From Pseudoalteromonas piscicida (lineage in GTDB: Bacteria; Pseudomonadota; Gammaproteobacteria; Enterobacterales; Alteromonadaceae), in NCBI RefSeq assembly GCF_002208135.1, contig NZ_CP021646.1:3556501-3620500 (forward strand): a stretch of 64,000 bases of DNA, written 5' to 3'. Below are positions 20,092 to 29,534 of this stretch, in pieces. A model generated the notes under the pieces. It was not told the DNA's origin and ran no database searches. It worked only from the letters and a program-made list of their open reading frames with translations. A program made the translations under genes and the position numbers. Numbering within the stretch: the first letter of the stretch is position 1; every line of letters begins with the position of its first letter.

Positions 20092-22515
20092 CTAGATTGG
20101 TGAGCCTGGTGGCATTTCAAGCGCCTTAAAGCTTTCAGGCCACTCGCCTGAATCTAGGTAGTGATTGATTTGCTGCGCTAGCATATGCTTAAACGCTTGA
20201 TCGAATGCCACATCACTAAATACCGACGACTGATTAAAGTCTTTTGCTACTTTTGCTAAATAAAACTTTAATTGCGCCTGCACTTCAGGTGCAACTTTAT
20301 CGTCGTTACTCAGTTTTACTAGCTTAGTTGCACTTAGGTATTGCACGCGTTGCTGTAACTTTTCAGCCATACCTTTGCGGCCTGATTGAGCGAATATCTG
20401 CTGATATAATGCATTTAAAAGTGCTTGTGTACCAAAGTATTGAGTATCACGCGCATGCTGCTGTGCAAGACGGTTTAATCGCTGTGGATTAAGCAGCAGG
20501 TCAAGGCTATGCTGTGCAGCGACTTCTGGTAATGCCATCGCATCTAGAGTTAGCCCTGTTCTTCCTTTAACACTTTCGCGAGTTTTGTACTCACCGTAAG
20601 CCTTAGGAGGAATTAACGCCAGAATAGAGTCAGGAATAGTCAAAGCCGCAGGTGACAGCGTACTCAAAAGCGCATTTACCGCATTGTGCTGTGTCTCCTT
20701 AGCCACTACTTTCGCGCCTTTTATCACTTCATCACCACGGACTTCATAGTCGTAGTCCACGCCGCCAATCAATTTTACTGCGGCTTCAACCTGATAACGG
20801 TGGAAAAGATACAGTGGTACCAGTTTTTCCTCTAGCTGCGACAGGGCAACTCCTTTTTTAATGCTGTTAATACCAAAGGTATCCAATGCTTGCTTGCGGA
20901 CATCCAGCACGCGTAGTAATTCGGCAGCAGGATCCGCACCATTGTCCCAAAGGTGCGCCGTTGGGTGCGCTCCGCCCTGTGCTCTGGCGTCTGAGTCTGA
21001 GATAAATTCAAGCCCTTGTGCCTTATTCTCAGCGAGAATAGCCGCGAGTTCAGTTGCTTCATCAATGCCACTGAAATCGCTGTAACCATATTTGATCACT
21101 TGCGTATCCCACGCGCCCATGCCTTTGGCATAGCCCTTAGTGATATCAAGTTGGCCATTTTCAAATCCCACCAGCGGATGAGGATAGTCCATGACTGACG
21201 CGCGATCCTTTACTGACGCTGAGAAGTTGTGTGCAATACCCAATGTATGGCCAATTTCATGCGCACTCAACTGACGAATACGGTCTAGCGCCATCGCATG
21301 AAGTCGCTCTGTCACATCATTACCTTCCACAAAAGGTGCAGAAAGTGCCTCAGCAATAAGAATATCTTGACGTACACGCAACGAACCTAGCGTCACGTGA
21401 CCTTTTAAAATTTCACCGGTACGTGGATCTATCACCGACGCACCATATGACCATCCTCGCGTTGCGCGATGCACCCACTGGATCACGTTATAGCGAATAT
21501 CCATGGGATCGGCATTTTCAGGGAGCACTTTGACTTGAAACGCATTTTTATAGCCAGCTGCTTCAAATGCTTGGTCCCACCATTTAGCACCATCAAGTAA
21601 TGCTGTTTTGACGGGCTCTGGTACCCCTGGATCTAGATAGTAAATGATTGGCTCAACGGCCTCTGAGACTTTTGCGGTTGGGTCTTTTTTCTGTAAACGG
21701 TGGCGTGGGATATAACGCACAAACATTGACTGCCCAAGCGGTGCCGAATAATCCTTATGCTCTATACTCCAATAACCCGATTGCGGATGAAACGCACGTG
21801 GTTGGTAGTCATCGTCAGGCAGCTCAATTAAAGAATGGTGTTGATGTACAGTAAGCGCATAAGGGTCTGCACTTACCTGGCGTACATATTCACCAGGCTT
21901 TGTGCCTTTGAATGTCAACACCGCTTCAAGTTCTGTGTTTTTAACAAATGCCTTCGAACGCGGCATAAACACAGCACTGCGGCTTGAGTCTAGGCTAAAA
22001 CTACCTTGATTACGATTTGCCAACGTGCGAGAAACCCCATGTACATCGCTGAGTAAATAAGGCGTGTAATCAATCAAAACACTGTCATTATCTTCTGCAA
22101 CCACGTTAAACCCGTGCAGAATACTTGAGGCAAAAGCTTCTTTAACACTTTGCTTTTCGGCCATATTGTTCGCACTTGCGCGATAATAAGTATTGATAGC
22201 ACGTAGCATCACCTTATCACCAAAACGTTCAAACTGAACTAAGTGCGTACCGCCTAACTGGCCGCGGTCTAAACCGATATCATTCGAACCCACACCATAA
22301 GGTAAACTATGCTGTAGCAAGAAAGGGGCATCGAGTTTGTCGATGTCTAAGTACAGTTTGCCGCTCGAATCATCGCTATAGAAGGCGTAAAAACCGGGGT
22401 GATGATTAAAACTGGCAGTAAATTCATCAATAGACTTAATTGCTGCGTGTGCTTGGGTTATCATACACAGTAGCAAAGCGGATACAGTTTGAGTGAAGCA
22501 CGTTATTTTTCTCAT
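20092..22515 (-). CDS. Secreted zinc-dependent metalloprotease (DUF4953/DUF5117 type)
   Basis: 807 residues with an N-terminal signal peptide (cleavage likely after HAHA, near residue 25). The zinc motif HEIGHTLGIAH, fitting HEXXHXXGXXH, is near residues 416-426. Downstream SVMDYPHPLVGFENG supplies a Met-turn-like feature. The layout (an N-terminal beta-rich DUF5117-like region, the central protease and a helical C-terminal region) matches large metzincin-like proteins common in marine gammaproteobacteria and Bacteroidetes. Substrate unknown. The gene stands alone: argE converges on it and fbp diverges from it. Confidence 0.9.
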   Translation of the reverse strand: MRKITCFTQTVSALLLCMITQAHAAIKSIDEFTASFNHHPGFYAFYSDDSSGKLYLDIDKLDAPFLLQHSLPYGVGSNDIGLDRGQLGGTHLVQFERFGDKVMLRAINTYYRASANNMAEKQSVKEAFASSILHGFNVVAEDNDSVLIDYTPYLLSDVHGVSRTLANRNQGSFSLDSSRSAVFMPRSKAFVKNTELEAVLTFKGTKPGEYVRQVSADPYALTVHQHHSLIELPDDDYQPRAFHPQSGYWSIEHKDYSAPLGQSMFVRYIPRHRLQKKDPTAKVSEAVEPIIYYLDPGVPEPVKTALLDGAKWWDQAFEAAGYKNAFQVKVLPENADPMDIRYNVIQWVHRATRGWSYGASVIDPRTGEILKGHVTLGSLRVRQDILIAEALSAPFVEGNDVTERLHAMALDRIRQLSAHEIGHTLGIAHNFSASVKDRASVMDYPHPLVGFENGQLDITKGYAKGMGAWDTQVIKYGYSDFSGIDEATELAAILAENKAQGLEFISDSDARAQGGAHPTAHLWDNGADPAAELLRVLDVRKQALDTFGINSIKKGVALSQLEEKLVPLYLFHRYQVEAAVKLIGGVDYDYEVRGDEVIKGAKVVAKETQHNAVNALLSTLSPAALTIPDSILALIPPKAYGEYKTRESVKGRTGLTLDAMALPEVAAQHSLDLLLNPQRLNRLAQQHARDTQYFGTQALLNALYQQIFAQSGRKGMAEKLQQRVQYLSATKLVKLSNDDKVAPEVQAQLKFYLAKVAKDFNQSSVFSDVAFDQAFKHMLAQQINHYLDSGEWPESFKALEMPPGSPI

Positions 22516-22556
22516 GGCTGCTCTTTGTTATTTATGGTTTTGAGGCTTAACCCCAG

Positions 22557-22578
22557 TTGTATATTAAATCGTATACAA
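22557..22578. promoter_or_regulatory. Inverted repeat in the fbp/protease divergent region
   Basis: TTGTATA and TATACAA flank an 8-base spacer between the divergent metalloprotease gene and fbp. This could be a repressor site, but no regulator can be named. Confidence 0.3.
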
Positions 22579-22669
22579 TTTACAGTCTTTCAAGACGAAT
22601 TACAGCGCAGTTTATGGCACCTCTCACACTATTTATTGCCATAGACACAAAGTGATCAGGATTTAAAAA

Positions 22670-23638
22670 ATGCGTAGACTCCCTCCGGTGTTAATTGAAG
22701 ATGGTTGCTCTCGTGAGTTGGTTTCTCTAATCCGAACCATTCTCGCGGCATGTAAAGAAATATCGTTCCGTGTTGGCCAAGGTGCACTTTCAGGTGTATT
22801 AGGTTCAACCTTAGATGAGAACATTCAAGGTGAAACGCAAAAGAAGCTAGATGTACTTTCAAATCAACTATTGAAAGATATTTTGCTTGAATCTGGCTAT
22901 GTCAAAGCCATCGCTTCTGAAGAAGAAGATTACACTGTCGCCGGTAACCCAAAAGCAAACTATATTGTCGCTTTCGATCCGCTCGATGGCTCATCAAATA
23001 CTGACATTAACTCACTAGTCGGCACTATTTTCTCTATAATGGAAGCGCCTGAAGGTTCAGACCCTAGCGATCCCGCGATATTTATGCAACCTGGCCATAA
23101 ACAAGTTGCAGCAGGCTATGTGTTATATGGCCCATCGACCATGTTAGCCCTATCAACGGGTAAGGGAACTCGTCTGTTTACACTAGACAAGACGCACGGC
23201 AGTTTCCTACTCACACAAGATTTTGCTGCGATCCCTGAAGACACGAAAGAGTTTGCCATTAACGCCTCGAACCAACGCCACTGGACACCAGCAATGCAAA
23301 ACTACATTGCCGATCTGCTTGAGGGTGAAACAGGACCTAGAGGTAAGAACTTTAATATGCGCTGGATAGCGGCAATGGTTGGCGATGTTCACCGCGTATT
23401 ATGCCGTGGCGGACTATTCACTTACCCTGAAGATCGTAAAGATCCAAACAAGCCGTTTAAACTTCGCCTACTTTACGAAGCAAACCCAATGGCTATGCTC
23501 ATCGAGCAAGCTGGCGGTATTGCCCACACTGGGCGTGAACGCATTTTGGATATTCAACCTGAAGAAATACACCAACGTGTTGGTGTTATCTTAGGTTCAA
23601 AGAATGAAGTTGAAGCTTGCCTTGCTTATCATAAGTAA
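22670..23638 (+). CDS. fbp: Class I fructose-1,6-bisphosphatase
   Basis: 322 residues. It removes the 1-phosphate from fructose 1,6-bisphosphate in gluconeogenesis. The metal-binding block [13 protein letters not shown], the preceding SEEEDY and the later [17 protein letters not shown] are diagnostic for class I enzymes. The length is close to E. coli Fbp (332). It is a single-gene unit with two hairpins downstream, at about 23669-23687 and 23691-23725. Confidence 0.97.
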   Translation: MRRLPPVLIEDGCSRELVSLIRTILAACKEISFRVGQGALSGVLGSTLDENIQGETQKKLDVLSNQLLKDILLESGYVKAIASEEEDYTVAGNPKANYIVAFDPLDGSSNTDINSLVGTIFSIMEAPEGSDPSDPAIFMQPGHKQVAAGYVLYGPSTMLALSTGKGTRLFTLDKTHGSFLLTQDFAAIPEDTKEFAINASNQRHWTPAMQNYIADLLEGETGPRGKNFNMRWIAAMVGDVHRVLCRGGLFTYPEDRKDPNKPFKLRLLYEANPMAMLIEQAGGIAHTGRERILDIQPEEIHQRVGVILGSKNEVEACLAYHK

Positions 23639-23690
23639 TACTAACTTAATTAAGTGATCTATTTTAAAGCGAGGAAATAGCTCGCTTCGC

Positions 23691-23725
23691 AAATGAAAAA
23701 GGTACCATTGGCACCTTTTTCATTT
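23691..23725. terminator. Terminator between fbp and the sulfurtransferase gene
   Basis: A 13-bp stem (AAATGAAAAAGGT / ACCTTTTTCATTT) closes a short loop. It has T-rich tails on both strands and lies between convergent genes; its last base touches the sulfurtransferase stop codon. Confidence 0.75.
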
Positions 23726-24564
23726 TAAATAGTGGTATAACTCGTCTCAACAGGCACATCGGGATCAGCGCCCCATTCACTCCACGAACCGTCATATACC
23801 GTCAAATGTTTATAACCTAGCTCGTCAGCCACCAGCGCTAAAATACAAGCTGTAACACCTGAGCCACAAGAGAATATCAGAGGCTTAGTTTTATCCTTTG
23901 ATAAGTCGCTATATAACACTTCAAGCTCAGTGAGTGGTTTAAAGCAGCCATCAGCATTTAACAAACTCGTGTATGGTAGGTTTTTACTTTTAGGCACATG
24001 GCCGCTGCGCATATCTGCACGAGGCTCAGCCTCTTCTCCAGTAAAACGCTTTGCCCCTCTAGCATCAAATAAGCAACTCAGTTCAGCGTCAATATTACTA
24101 AGCACAGCTGCTTTATCAACAAATGCAGTTTCATCATATGCAGCGACAAAATTTTCTGCTTGTTCAGCTTGCGCGTATGCTTGACTCAACGGGTATTGCC
24201 TTTCACACCAAGTGGGTAGCCCGCCATCCAGCACATACACTTGTTTATGACCCATCATTTTCAGCATATACCAAGCTCTGGCAGCGCTAAACATGCCCTT
24301 ATCATCGTAAGCGACTAACACATCGTTCTGGTTAATACCAAGTTGTCGCATTTCTGCTTGAAATTGAGCTGGATTGCAGCACATATTGGGTGATGTAGCA
24401 TGGGGATTAGCCAGTGCGCCACTAATATCAAAACGCAGCGCACCTTGAATGATTGCAGGGGCGTTATAAGGGCCTGGCTGCCCCGGTTTCACAATGCCAG
24501 CATCCAATACTTTCACTTTGCCAAGATTTGCAAAGAGCCAATCCCTATCTACCACATGCTTCAT
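23725..24564 (-). CDS. sseA: 3-mercaptopyruvate/thiosulfate sulfurtransferase
   Basis: 279 residues, two rhodanese domains in tandem. The C-terminal active-site loop is SCGSGVTA; a CG(S/T)GVT loop is typical of mercaptopyruvate sulfurtransferase, whereas thiosulfate-specific enzymes have CRKGVT. It transfers sulfur from mercaptopyruvate to an acceptor such as cyanide or thiols. An AAGGAAAG site precedes the ATG. It is 4 bases after the cytidylyltransferase-like gene, so the two form an operon. Confidence 0.9.
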   Translation of the reverse strand: MKHVVDRDWLFANLGKVKVLDAGIVKPGQPGPYNAPAIIQGALRFDISGALANPHATSPNMCCNPAQFQAEMRQLGINQNDVLVAYDDKGMFSAARAWYMLKMMGHKQVYVLDGGLPTWCERQYPLSQAYAQAEQAENFVAAYDETAFVDKAAVLSNIDAELSCLFDARGAKRFTGEEAEPRADMRSGHVPKSKNLPYTSLLNADGCFKPLTELEVLYSDLSKDKTKPLIFSCGSGVTACILALVADELGYKHLTVYDGSWSEWGADPDVPVETSYTTI

Positions 24565-24568
24565 GCTA

Positions 24569-24970
24569 TTACTTTCCTTCGGGTCTGCGCACGACCTCTA
24601 TTATTTCCGTTGTTGAAATTGATGGGGTACGCTCTAAGTAAACCACATCACAGATATCGTTATACACATCGAACTTGTCTTTCCAGTCATCACCCATCAC
24701 CAGCACATCGGCATCAAAGTCTTTGATATATTGCGCTTTTAGCTCCAGAGATTCTTCCACAAACACCTCATCTACAAATCGCAATGAGCTAATGATTTTT
24801 AGGCGATCTGCTATTGAGTATATTGGATTTCTACCTTTTTTCGACAAGTTAAGTTCATCTGATGAAATACCTACAATGAGATAATCACCCAGTGATTTCG
24901 CTCGCTCTAAAATATTGACATGACCAACGTGGAATACGTCAAAGGTTCCAAATGTGATAACTTTTTTCAA
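24569..24970 (-). CDS. Glycerol-3-phosphate cytidylyltransferase-like protein
   Basis: About 133 residues if started at the TTG (24970) that gives the family N-terminus MKKVITFGTFDVFHVGH; a GTG at 24994 is the alternative. The HVGH motif and the ISTTEII signature define TagD-type nucleotidyltransferases, which activate a small phosphate compound with CTP. GISSDELN and MGDDWKDKFD also fit. No teichoic-acid genes are near, as expected for a Gram-negative, so the real substrate is uncertain. It is upstream of and co-transcribed with sseA. Confidence 0.85.
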   Translation of the reverse strand: MKKVITFGTFDVFHVGHVNILERAKSLGDYLIVGISSDELNLSKKGRNPIYSIADRLKIISSLRFVDEVFVEESLELKAQYIKDFDADVLVMGDDWKDKFDVYNDICDVVYLERTPSISTTEIIEVVRRPEGK

Positions 24971-25218
24971 CTTGGTTCTCTTTTTAATCAGCACGGTTTG
25001 AGTTGTAACTCATTATGACATTCATTTATTGCTAAAACCGTGACGAAGTTTACGATAATTTAGCTGTTAGACTACAGAAATAAGCACCTAAATTCAGCTT
25101 TTTCTTTACTCAATTAGGGAAAAAGTTTGAACACTGAAAAACAATACAATAAGTCAACTACGGGAGATTTATTAACAAAATAAAAATAATCTCTCCTGCA
25201 AGCCTTTTGCTATTGAGT

Positions 25219-25638
25219 CTACAACTTAATCACTTCACTTCGCATCGGCGCTAGACGGGCCAGAACTTGATTTTGTACAGAGTGAGCAATCCCAACCTCA
25301 TTCATTGCGTTGATCAAGAGGTCAACCACCCGATTAAAGTCAGACTCACTAATAGCCATGCCAGTGTGGATCTGCACCATGCTATCACCTTCATAATTGC
25401 AAGGGCCATCTAGCGTATCGCACAGATGAGTGATAAACCCTTCACGGAAGTGCCTTACATTAGACTCTCTAAAATACGGCAAAATAACGTCATCATTGCC
25501 AATCTGTTTAATAAACGCGTCTACTAGCTTTTCTGCGCCGGCGTTGCCCCCTATTTGCTCATACAGAGGGGTTTGTGGAGTTGAAGCACTACAAGCCACG
25601 AGGAAAAGCAAGATTGCCGTTAGTGATAGCCATTTCAT
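25219..25638 (-). CDS. Group 1 truncated-hemoglobin-like lipoprotein
   Basis: 139 residues with a lipoprotein signal (lipobox LVAC, lipidated Cys at residue 16), so it should be membrane-anchored on the periplasmic side. The rest is a truncated globin: YEQIGGNAGAEKLVDAF, VILPYFRESNVRHFREGF, a conserved CDTLDGPCNYEG segment and IHTGMAIS, with the His as the likely proximal heme ligand. It is the last gene of a four-gene unit, directly abutting the DUF3034 gene (stop and start adjacent). An exported globin next to a c-di-GMP enzyme suggests O2 or NO chemistry feeding a signal; that is inference. Confidence 0.87.
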   Translation of the reverse strand: MKWLSLTAILLFLVACSASTPQTPLYEQIGGNAGAEKLVDAFIKQIGNDDVILPYFRESNVRHFREGFITHLCDTLDGPCNYEGDSMVQIHTGMAISESDFNRVVDLLINAMNEVGIAHSVQNQVLARLAPMRSEVIKL

Positions 25639-26466
25639 TTAAAAGTACCCCGTAACAGATAGATACCAACCCGTTTGAGAAGGTTGCCCTGCGATTTTTC
25701 CAAGGTCTAGCCATGCCGCCGTAACACTCACCGACTTATTCGGGATCCAAGCGACAAATACATCTTTCCAATCTGATTCACCAAGTCCAAGGTTGTTGGA
25801 TTTTTGGCGGTATTCTGCACCGACAGCCCAATGCCTAGATAAAAACACTGCACTACTAGCTTCTAGTTGCCAAGGCGCACTGTCGTTAGCACCACCATAA
25901 CCTAGTATGCCAAGTTGATTAGCCCGAGAATGTCTCATCGTAATATTCCAGAACCAGTTATAACCGCCTACAGCACCCAAATGCAGTTTGCTTGCAGCTA
26001 AGTAATAATCCGTTCCTGAATCATCTTCAGCGCCCAGCAAATTGGCAACCGTAGCATCATCCACGGACTTATGCTGAATACCAAAGCTCAATTGTGGATA
26101 TTTACTGTAGACGATATCACCATATAGCCGCACCTTAGCAGCGACAATATCTTGCTCAATATCAAGGTTAAGCGCATCCACATCGAAGTTTTGCCGAGCG
26201 AAACTTAACTCTACGCGATTGAATAAGTTGGCTTGAACGCCACATACCTCTAGTTGGTAGTCTTTCAGGCTAGCTCGGCTACAAAACCCGCTGGCCGACC
26301 ATTCATCTTCCGAAGCATATCCGGCAAGCTGCGCCCACGGCACAATTCCCCCACCTGCGCTTCCCTCAACCTGTGATACCCCGGGCGTCGCTAGTAGCTT
26401 CCCTGTCGCGGCATAAGTTGATCCGCATACGAATAAGCACACGGCAAAAATATTAGCCCACTTCAT
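25639..26466 (-). CDS. DUF3034 family outer-membrane-like protein
   Basis: 275 residues from the ATG at 26466, preceded by CGGGAGATATA. The signal peptide ends near TYAA (about residue 20). The mature start GKLLATPGVSQVEGSAGGG followed by IVPWAQLAGY is the DUF3034 hallmark. Alternating strands such as YYLAASKLHLGAVGGY and the aromatic end (LSVTGYF) suggest an outer-membrane beta-barrel. Function unknown. Its start overlaps the 3' end of the GGDEF/EAL gene by 14 bases. Confidence 0.87.
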   Translation of the reverse strand: MKWANIFAVCLFVCGSTYAATGKLLATPGVSQVEGSAGGGIVPWAQLAGYASEDEWSASGFCSRASLKDYQLEVCGVQANLFNRVELSFARQNFDVDALNLDIEQDIVAAKVRLYGDIVYSKYPQLSFGIQHKSVDDATVANLLGAEDDSGTDYYLAASKLHLGAVGGYNWFWNITMRHSRANQLGILGYGGANDSAPWQLEASSAVFLSRHWAVGAEYRQKSNNLGLGESDWKDVFVAWIPNKSVSVTAAWLDLGKIAGQPSQTGWYLSVTGYF

Positions 26467-28789
26467 TATATCTCCCGAGCCACCGGTCAAAGTCATCGGC
26501 TTTGAGCGGCTTACTTAGATAGTAACCTTGTGCATAATCACACTGCATTGACTCAAGTAGATCGAGCGAGGCTTTGTCTTCAACGCCTTCCGCTACCACA
26601 CTAAAACCAAGTTGGTGACCAAGCGTGATAGTAGAGCGCACAATAAACTGGTCTTTTTCCGATTGTGCGAGCTTTAAAATAAACACCTTATCGAGTTTCA
26701 GCTCGTCAATAGGTAACATTTTTAGTCTACCAAGGGAGGTTTGACCCACACCATAATCGTCAAGAGAGACCTGCACACCAAGCTGTTTGAGCGCTTGGAG
26801 CACAGCAATGCCTTTCTCTTCATTCTCAATCATATCTCGTTCGGTAAGTTCTATGGTGATCAACTCTGGTTTGACGCTATATGTGTCTAATAGCGTCTTA
26901 AGGTGAGACAAGAAGTTTTTATCTGCGATGTCTTGTGCTGACACATTAATAGCCGCCTTAATGCGCTCACCTTGACGCACCCAGTTAGCAACTTGAGACA
27001 CCACGGTTTTGACTACCCACTGAGTTAAATCAACAATCAAACCAGATTGCTCTGCAAGATCAATAAATAGTTCGGGCGACACCCATTCGCCATTTTTACG
27101 TTGCCAGCGAATGAGAGACTCAACCTTATCAATACGATTGGTTTTCATATTCAGCTTAGGCTGGTAGGTCATAAAAAGCTGGCCATCGTCGCTGGCGATA
27201 GCATGTTTTAGTTCATCAATAATTTGCAGGCGCTCTAAGTGGGCTTCATCTTCACCTGATTGATAGTAATAAACATCATGGCCATCGTGCGCCGCGGTAT
27301 CAACTGCGATCAGTGCTCGGCGCACGACATCCTCGGGAGTATGAGCTTGTTTGGGGTAATGCACCACGCCTATGCTAAAGTGGAGCGAAATATCTAACCC
27401 CTGCACGGTATAGGTCTTACTCAGGCCTTGATTTAACATCTCTGCACACTCAACAATACCAAGCGCGGCACTTTGCGGATCGGCACATGCATTCGCTTGA
27501 TGTGCAACTAAAAACTCATCGCCGCCAAGCCGAACATTCAATCCGCCCTCCGCGGCATTAATCTCCGCTACCCGCTTCGCCACCGCTTTAATGCAATCAT
27601 CTCCTACCCGCGGGCCGAGCTTGTCGTTAATATGACGTAAGCCCTTTATGTCTATGGCAATAAAATAATACTCAGCACCACCGCTGAGCATATTATGCAG
27701 CTTGTCCAAAGCCGCATTACGATTAAAAAAACCAGTTAAATGGTCATGACTGGCTTGAAAGCGGATCTGCTCTTCACGCTCCTGAATGTCTTCGCCCATA
27801 TTGTTGAAAGCATCAACAAGCTGGCAAATTTCCAGTGTTGGTCGAGCCTCTTCCAGCTTGGCTGAGTAATCCCCTTTAGCAAAGCGTTTTGCCAACTCAG
27901 TGAGCTTACTAAGCGGTGTCGTAAGATTCTTAGCAACAATACCACTGGTGATAAAACCAATAAGGATAGTGCCAAATGAGAGTAAAATTATGGTCAGTAC
28001 CATTTTGTCAAACTCTTGATACTGGGTAGTTAAATCCGCACTGAGTACCAAGCTCACTGGATTACTATCAAGAGAAGGTAAGCTCACCTCTGCACTTTCA
28101 TATACGGGGTACTGGCTCAGCCAACGTGTCATCTTTTGTGCTGCAAGGAAAGTAAACAAATCGCTACCAAGTGTAAGAGCAGTCAACGAACTTGCTTTTA
28201 ATTTGTCTGCGGCCCCAACAAAGCTCGTTTCCATTCCTGTCAGCTCTTTGAGTTCAGAGGTCACAGCGGAGCTCACCTCAAAGCCAATAATCGAGTATGC
28301 AATCGTTCTAGGCGCTCGCACAGGCAAAATAATCACTTGATAAAGCTGTTCACTGAGCACCACAAAAGCAGAGTGGTCGGCGTGGCTTTGTAAGGCTTGC
28401 ATCCAGACTCTGGTATCGCTCGGGAAGTCGAGCCCTTCTCTATTTGCCGAGATCAGGTCGCCTTTCACGTCCAAAAGCAGCATCAAATCGGCATCAATAC
28501 GACGGGAGTGATTAAGCAATACACTTCTGATAGTTTGTGCGTCTCTCGTCGCCACCGCTTGTTTAAAACCAAAGTCAGCCGTTAGTACAGTAGCGGCGGT
28601 AACCAGTAGCTGCTCTCGCGCTTTTAAATATTGTTGATAAACATTTTGCGCCACTTGAATTTTTCTTTGTACTTGCGCTTCATTGAATTTACTTGTGGAC
28701 CACCAAAAACTTGCCAAGCTCATCCCTGCCGTTACTAAGATGAGCAAAATACAGAGACTAATGATTTTATTTTTAAAGCTGTTATTCAT
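26453..28789 (-). CDS. Membrane GGDEF/EAL cyclic-di-GMP enzyme with periplasmic sensor
   Basis: 778 residues. One transmembrane helix near residues 9-29, a periplasmic sensor region of about 230 residues (dCache-like; inferred), a second helix near 258-283, a HAMP linker, then GGDEF with an intact RLGGDEF motif, and EAL. In the EAL domain the signature reads ESL rather than EAL, while ELTERD, LDDYGVGQTSLGRL and VAEGVED are kept, so phosphodiesterase activity is plausible. It can in principle both make and degrade c-di-GMP. Its ATG overlaps the upstream cupredoxin-like stop by one base (TAATG). Confidence 0.92.
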   Translation of the reverse strand: MNNSFKNKIISLCILLILVTAGMSLASFWWSTSKFNEAQVQRKIQVAQNVYQQYLKAREQLLVTAATVLTADFGFKQAVATRDAQTIRSVLLNHSRRIDADLMLLLDVKGDLISANREGLDFPSDTRVWMQALQSHADHSAFVVLSEQLYQVIILPVRAPRTIAYSIIGFEVSSAVTSELKELTGMETSFVGAADKLKASSLTALTLGSDLFTFLAAQKMTRWLSQYPVYESAEVSLPSLDSNPVSLVLSADLTTQYQEFDKMVLTIILLSFGTILIGFITSGIVAKNLTTPLSKLTELAKRFAKGDYSAKLEEARPTLEICQLVDAFNNMGEDIQEREEQIRFQASHDHLTGFFNRNAALDKLHNMLSGGAEYYFIAIDIKGLRHINDKLGPRVGDDCIKAVAKRVAEINAAEGGLNVRLGGDEFLVAHQANACADPQSAALGIVECAEMLNQGLSKTYTVQGLDISLHFSIGVVHYPKQAHTPEDVVRRALIAVDTAAHDGHDVYYYQSGEDEAHLERLQIIDELKHAIASDDGQLFMTYQPKLNMKTNRIDKVESLIRWQRKNGEWVSPELFIDLAEQSGLIVDLTQWVVKTVVSQVANWVRQGERIKAAINVSAQDIADKNFLSHLKTLLDTYSVKPELITIELTERDMIENEEKGIAVLQALKQLGVQVSLDDYGVGQTSLGRLKMLPIDELKLDKVFILKLAQSEKDQFIVRSTITLGHQLGFSVVAEGVEDKASLDLLESMQCDYAQGYYLSKPLKADDFDRWLGRYNEVG

Positions 28790-29418
28790 TAATGTTGTCC
28801 AAAGCGCTCGCCAAAGGTATTACGCGGCGCTGGATAAGTTGTTTTAATTGTTACGGACAATGGCGCCGTTGTGTTCACAATTTGCACGGTTTGTCGAGTG
28901 TCTATGTCATTATCTTGATAAGGATGCCATATCGTTACTTGTTGTACAGAATCTGGCAAAGTTACCAAACCATTCGCATCAGATACCAAGACTTGCTTGT
29001 CATCTGCAACGTAAATATAGCCCACCATAGAGTCGTGAATGTTACAACCTAACACCACTACGCCAGAGTTTTCAAACTTAAGCGGTTGATTGGGAGTGCC
29101 AGCGTATAGCTTTAGCTCAAAAGGTTTCGCCGCAGAAAACGAGTAAACGTGATGACGGATATCATCACTATTGGGAAAATTAACCAACTGCCCTTTTTGG
29201 ATGGTGAGTATGAAAGGGACAAACTGTTTATTGATTTGATCCATGACAGCCACTTCTTGTGCTGCTGGCTCGACGGGCTTGTCCGTCAGTTCTACAACGG
29301 CATGCTGCAAGGGTTCGCCTTTGCCATCTAGCACCTTTAATTGCCCAGCAGTTGCGAAGTTTGAACCTAAAAGAAATAAAAAACAAAAACTTAGTAGGAA
29401 CAGAACAGACGTTCGCAT
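28789..29418 (-). CDS. Periplasmic cupredoxin-like protein (methylamine utilization protein type)
   Basis: 209 residues from the ATG at 29418; the longer frame starts at a TTG. An N-terminal signal peptide ends near ATAG (about residue 26). A plastocyanin-like fold is suggested by the spaced ligands HHVYSF, then GCNIHDSM (Cys, His, Met), the order of a type 1 copper site. Relatives are annotated as methylamine utilization proteins, but no methylamine dehydrogenase genes are near, so that name is misleading here. It is the first gene of the four-gene operon with the GGDEF/EAL, DUF3034 and globin genes. Confidence 0.82.
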   Translation of the reverse strand: MRTSVLFLLSFCFLFLLGSNFATAGQLKVLDGKGEPLQHAVVELTDKPVEPAAQEVAVMDQINKQFVPFILTIQKGQLVNFPNSDDIRHHVYSFSAAKPFELKLYAGTPNQPLKFENSGVVVLGCNIHDSMVGYIYVADDKQVLVSDANGLVTLPDSVQQVTIWHPYQDNDIDTRQTVQIVNTTAPLSVTIKTTYPAPRNTFGERFGQH

Positions 29419-29492
29419 ATCTAACTCTATTTTTTGCAACAGTTAGGTTAAGTAAAAGAGACCTTGCTATGAAATGCAAGTGAATTGAGAGG

Positions 29493-29524
29493 ATTGCCCT
29501 AATAAACTTATCTATCAGGGCAAT
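29493..29524 (-). terminator. Possible purC terminator
   Basis: An 8-bp stem (ATTGCCCT / AGGGCAAT) with a 16-nt loop starts about 11 nt past the purC stop. There is no strong T-run, so the call is weak. Confidence 0.35.
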
Positions 29525-29534
29525 TGAAAAAGAA

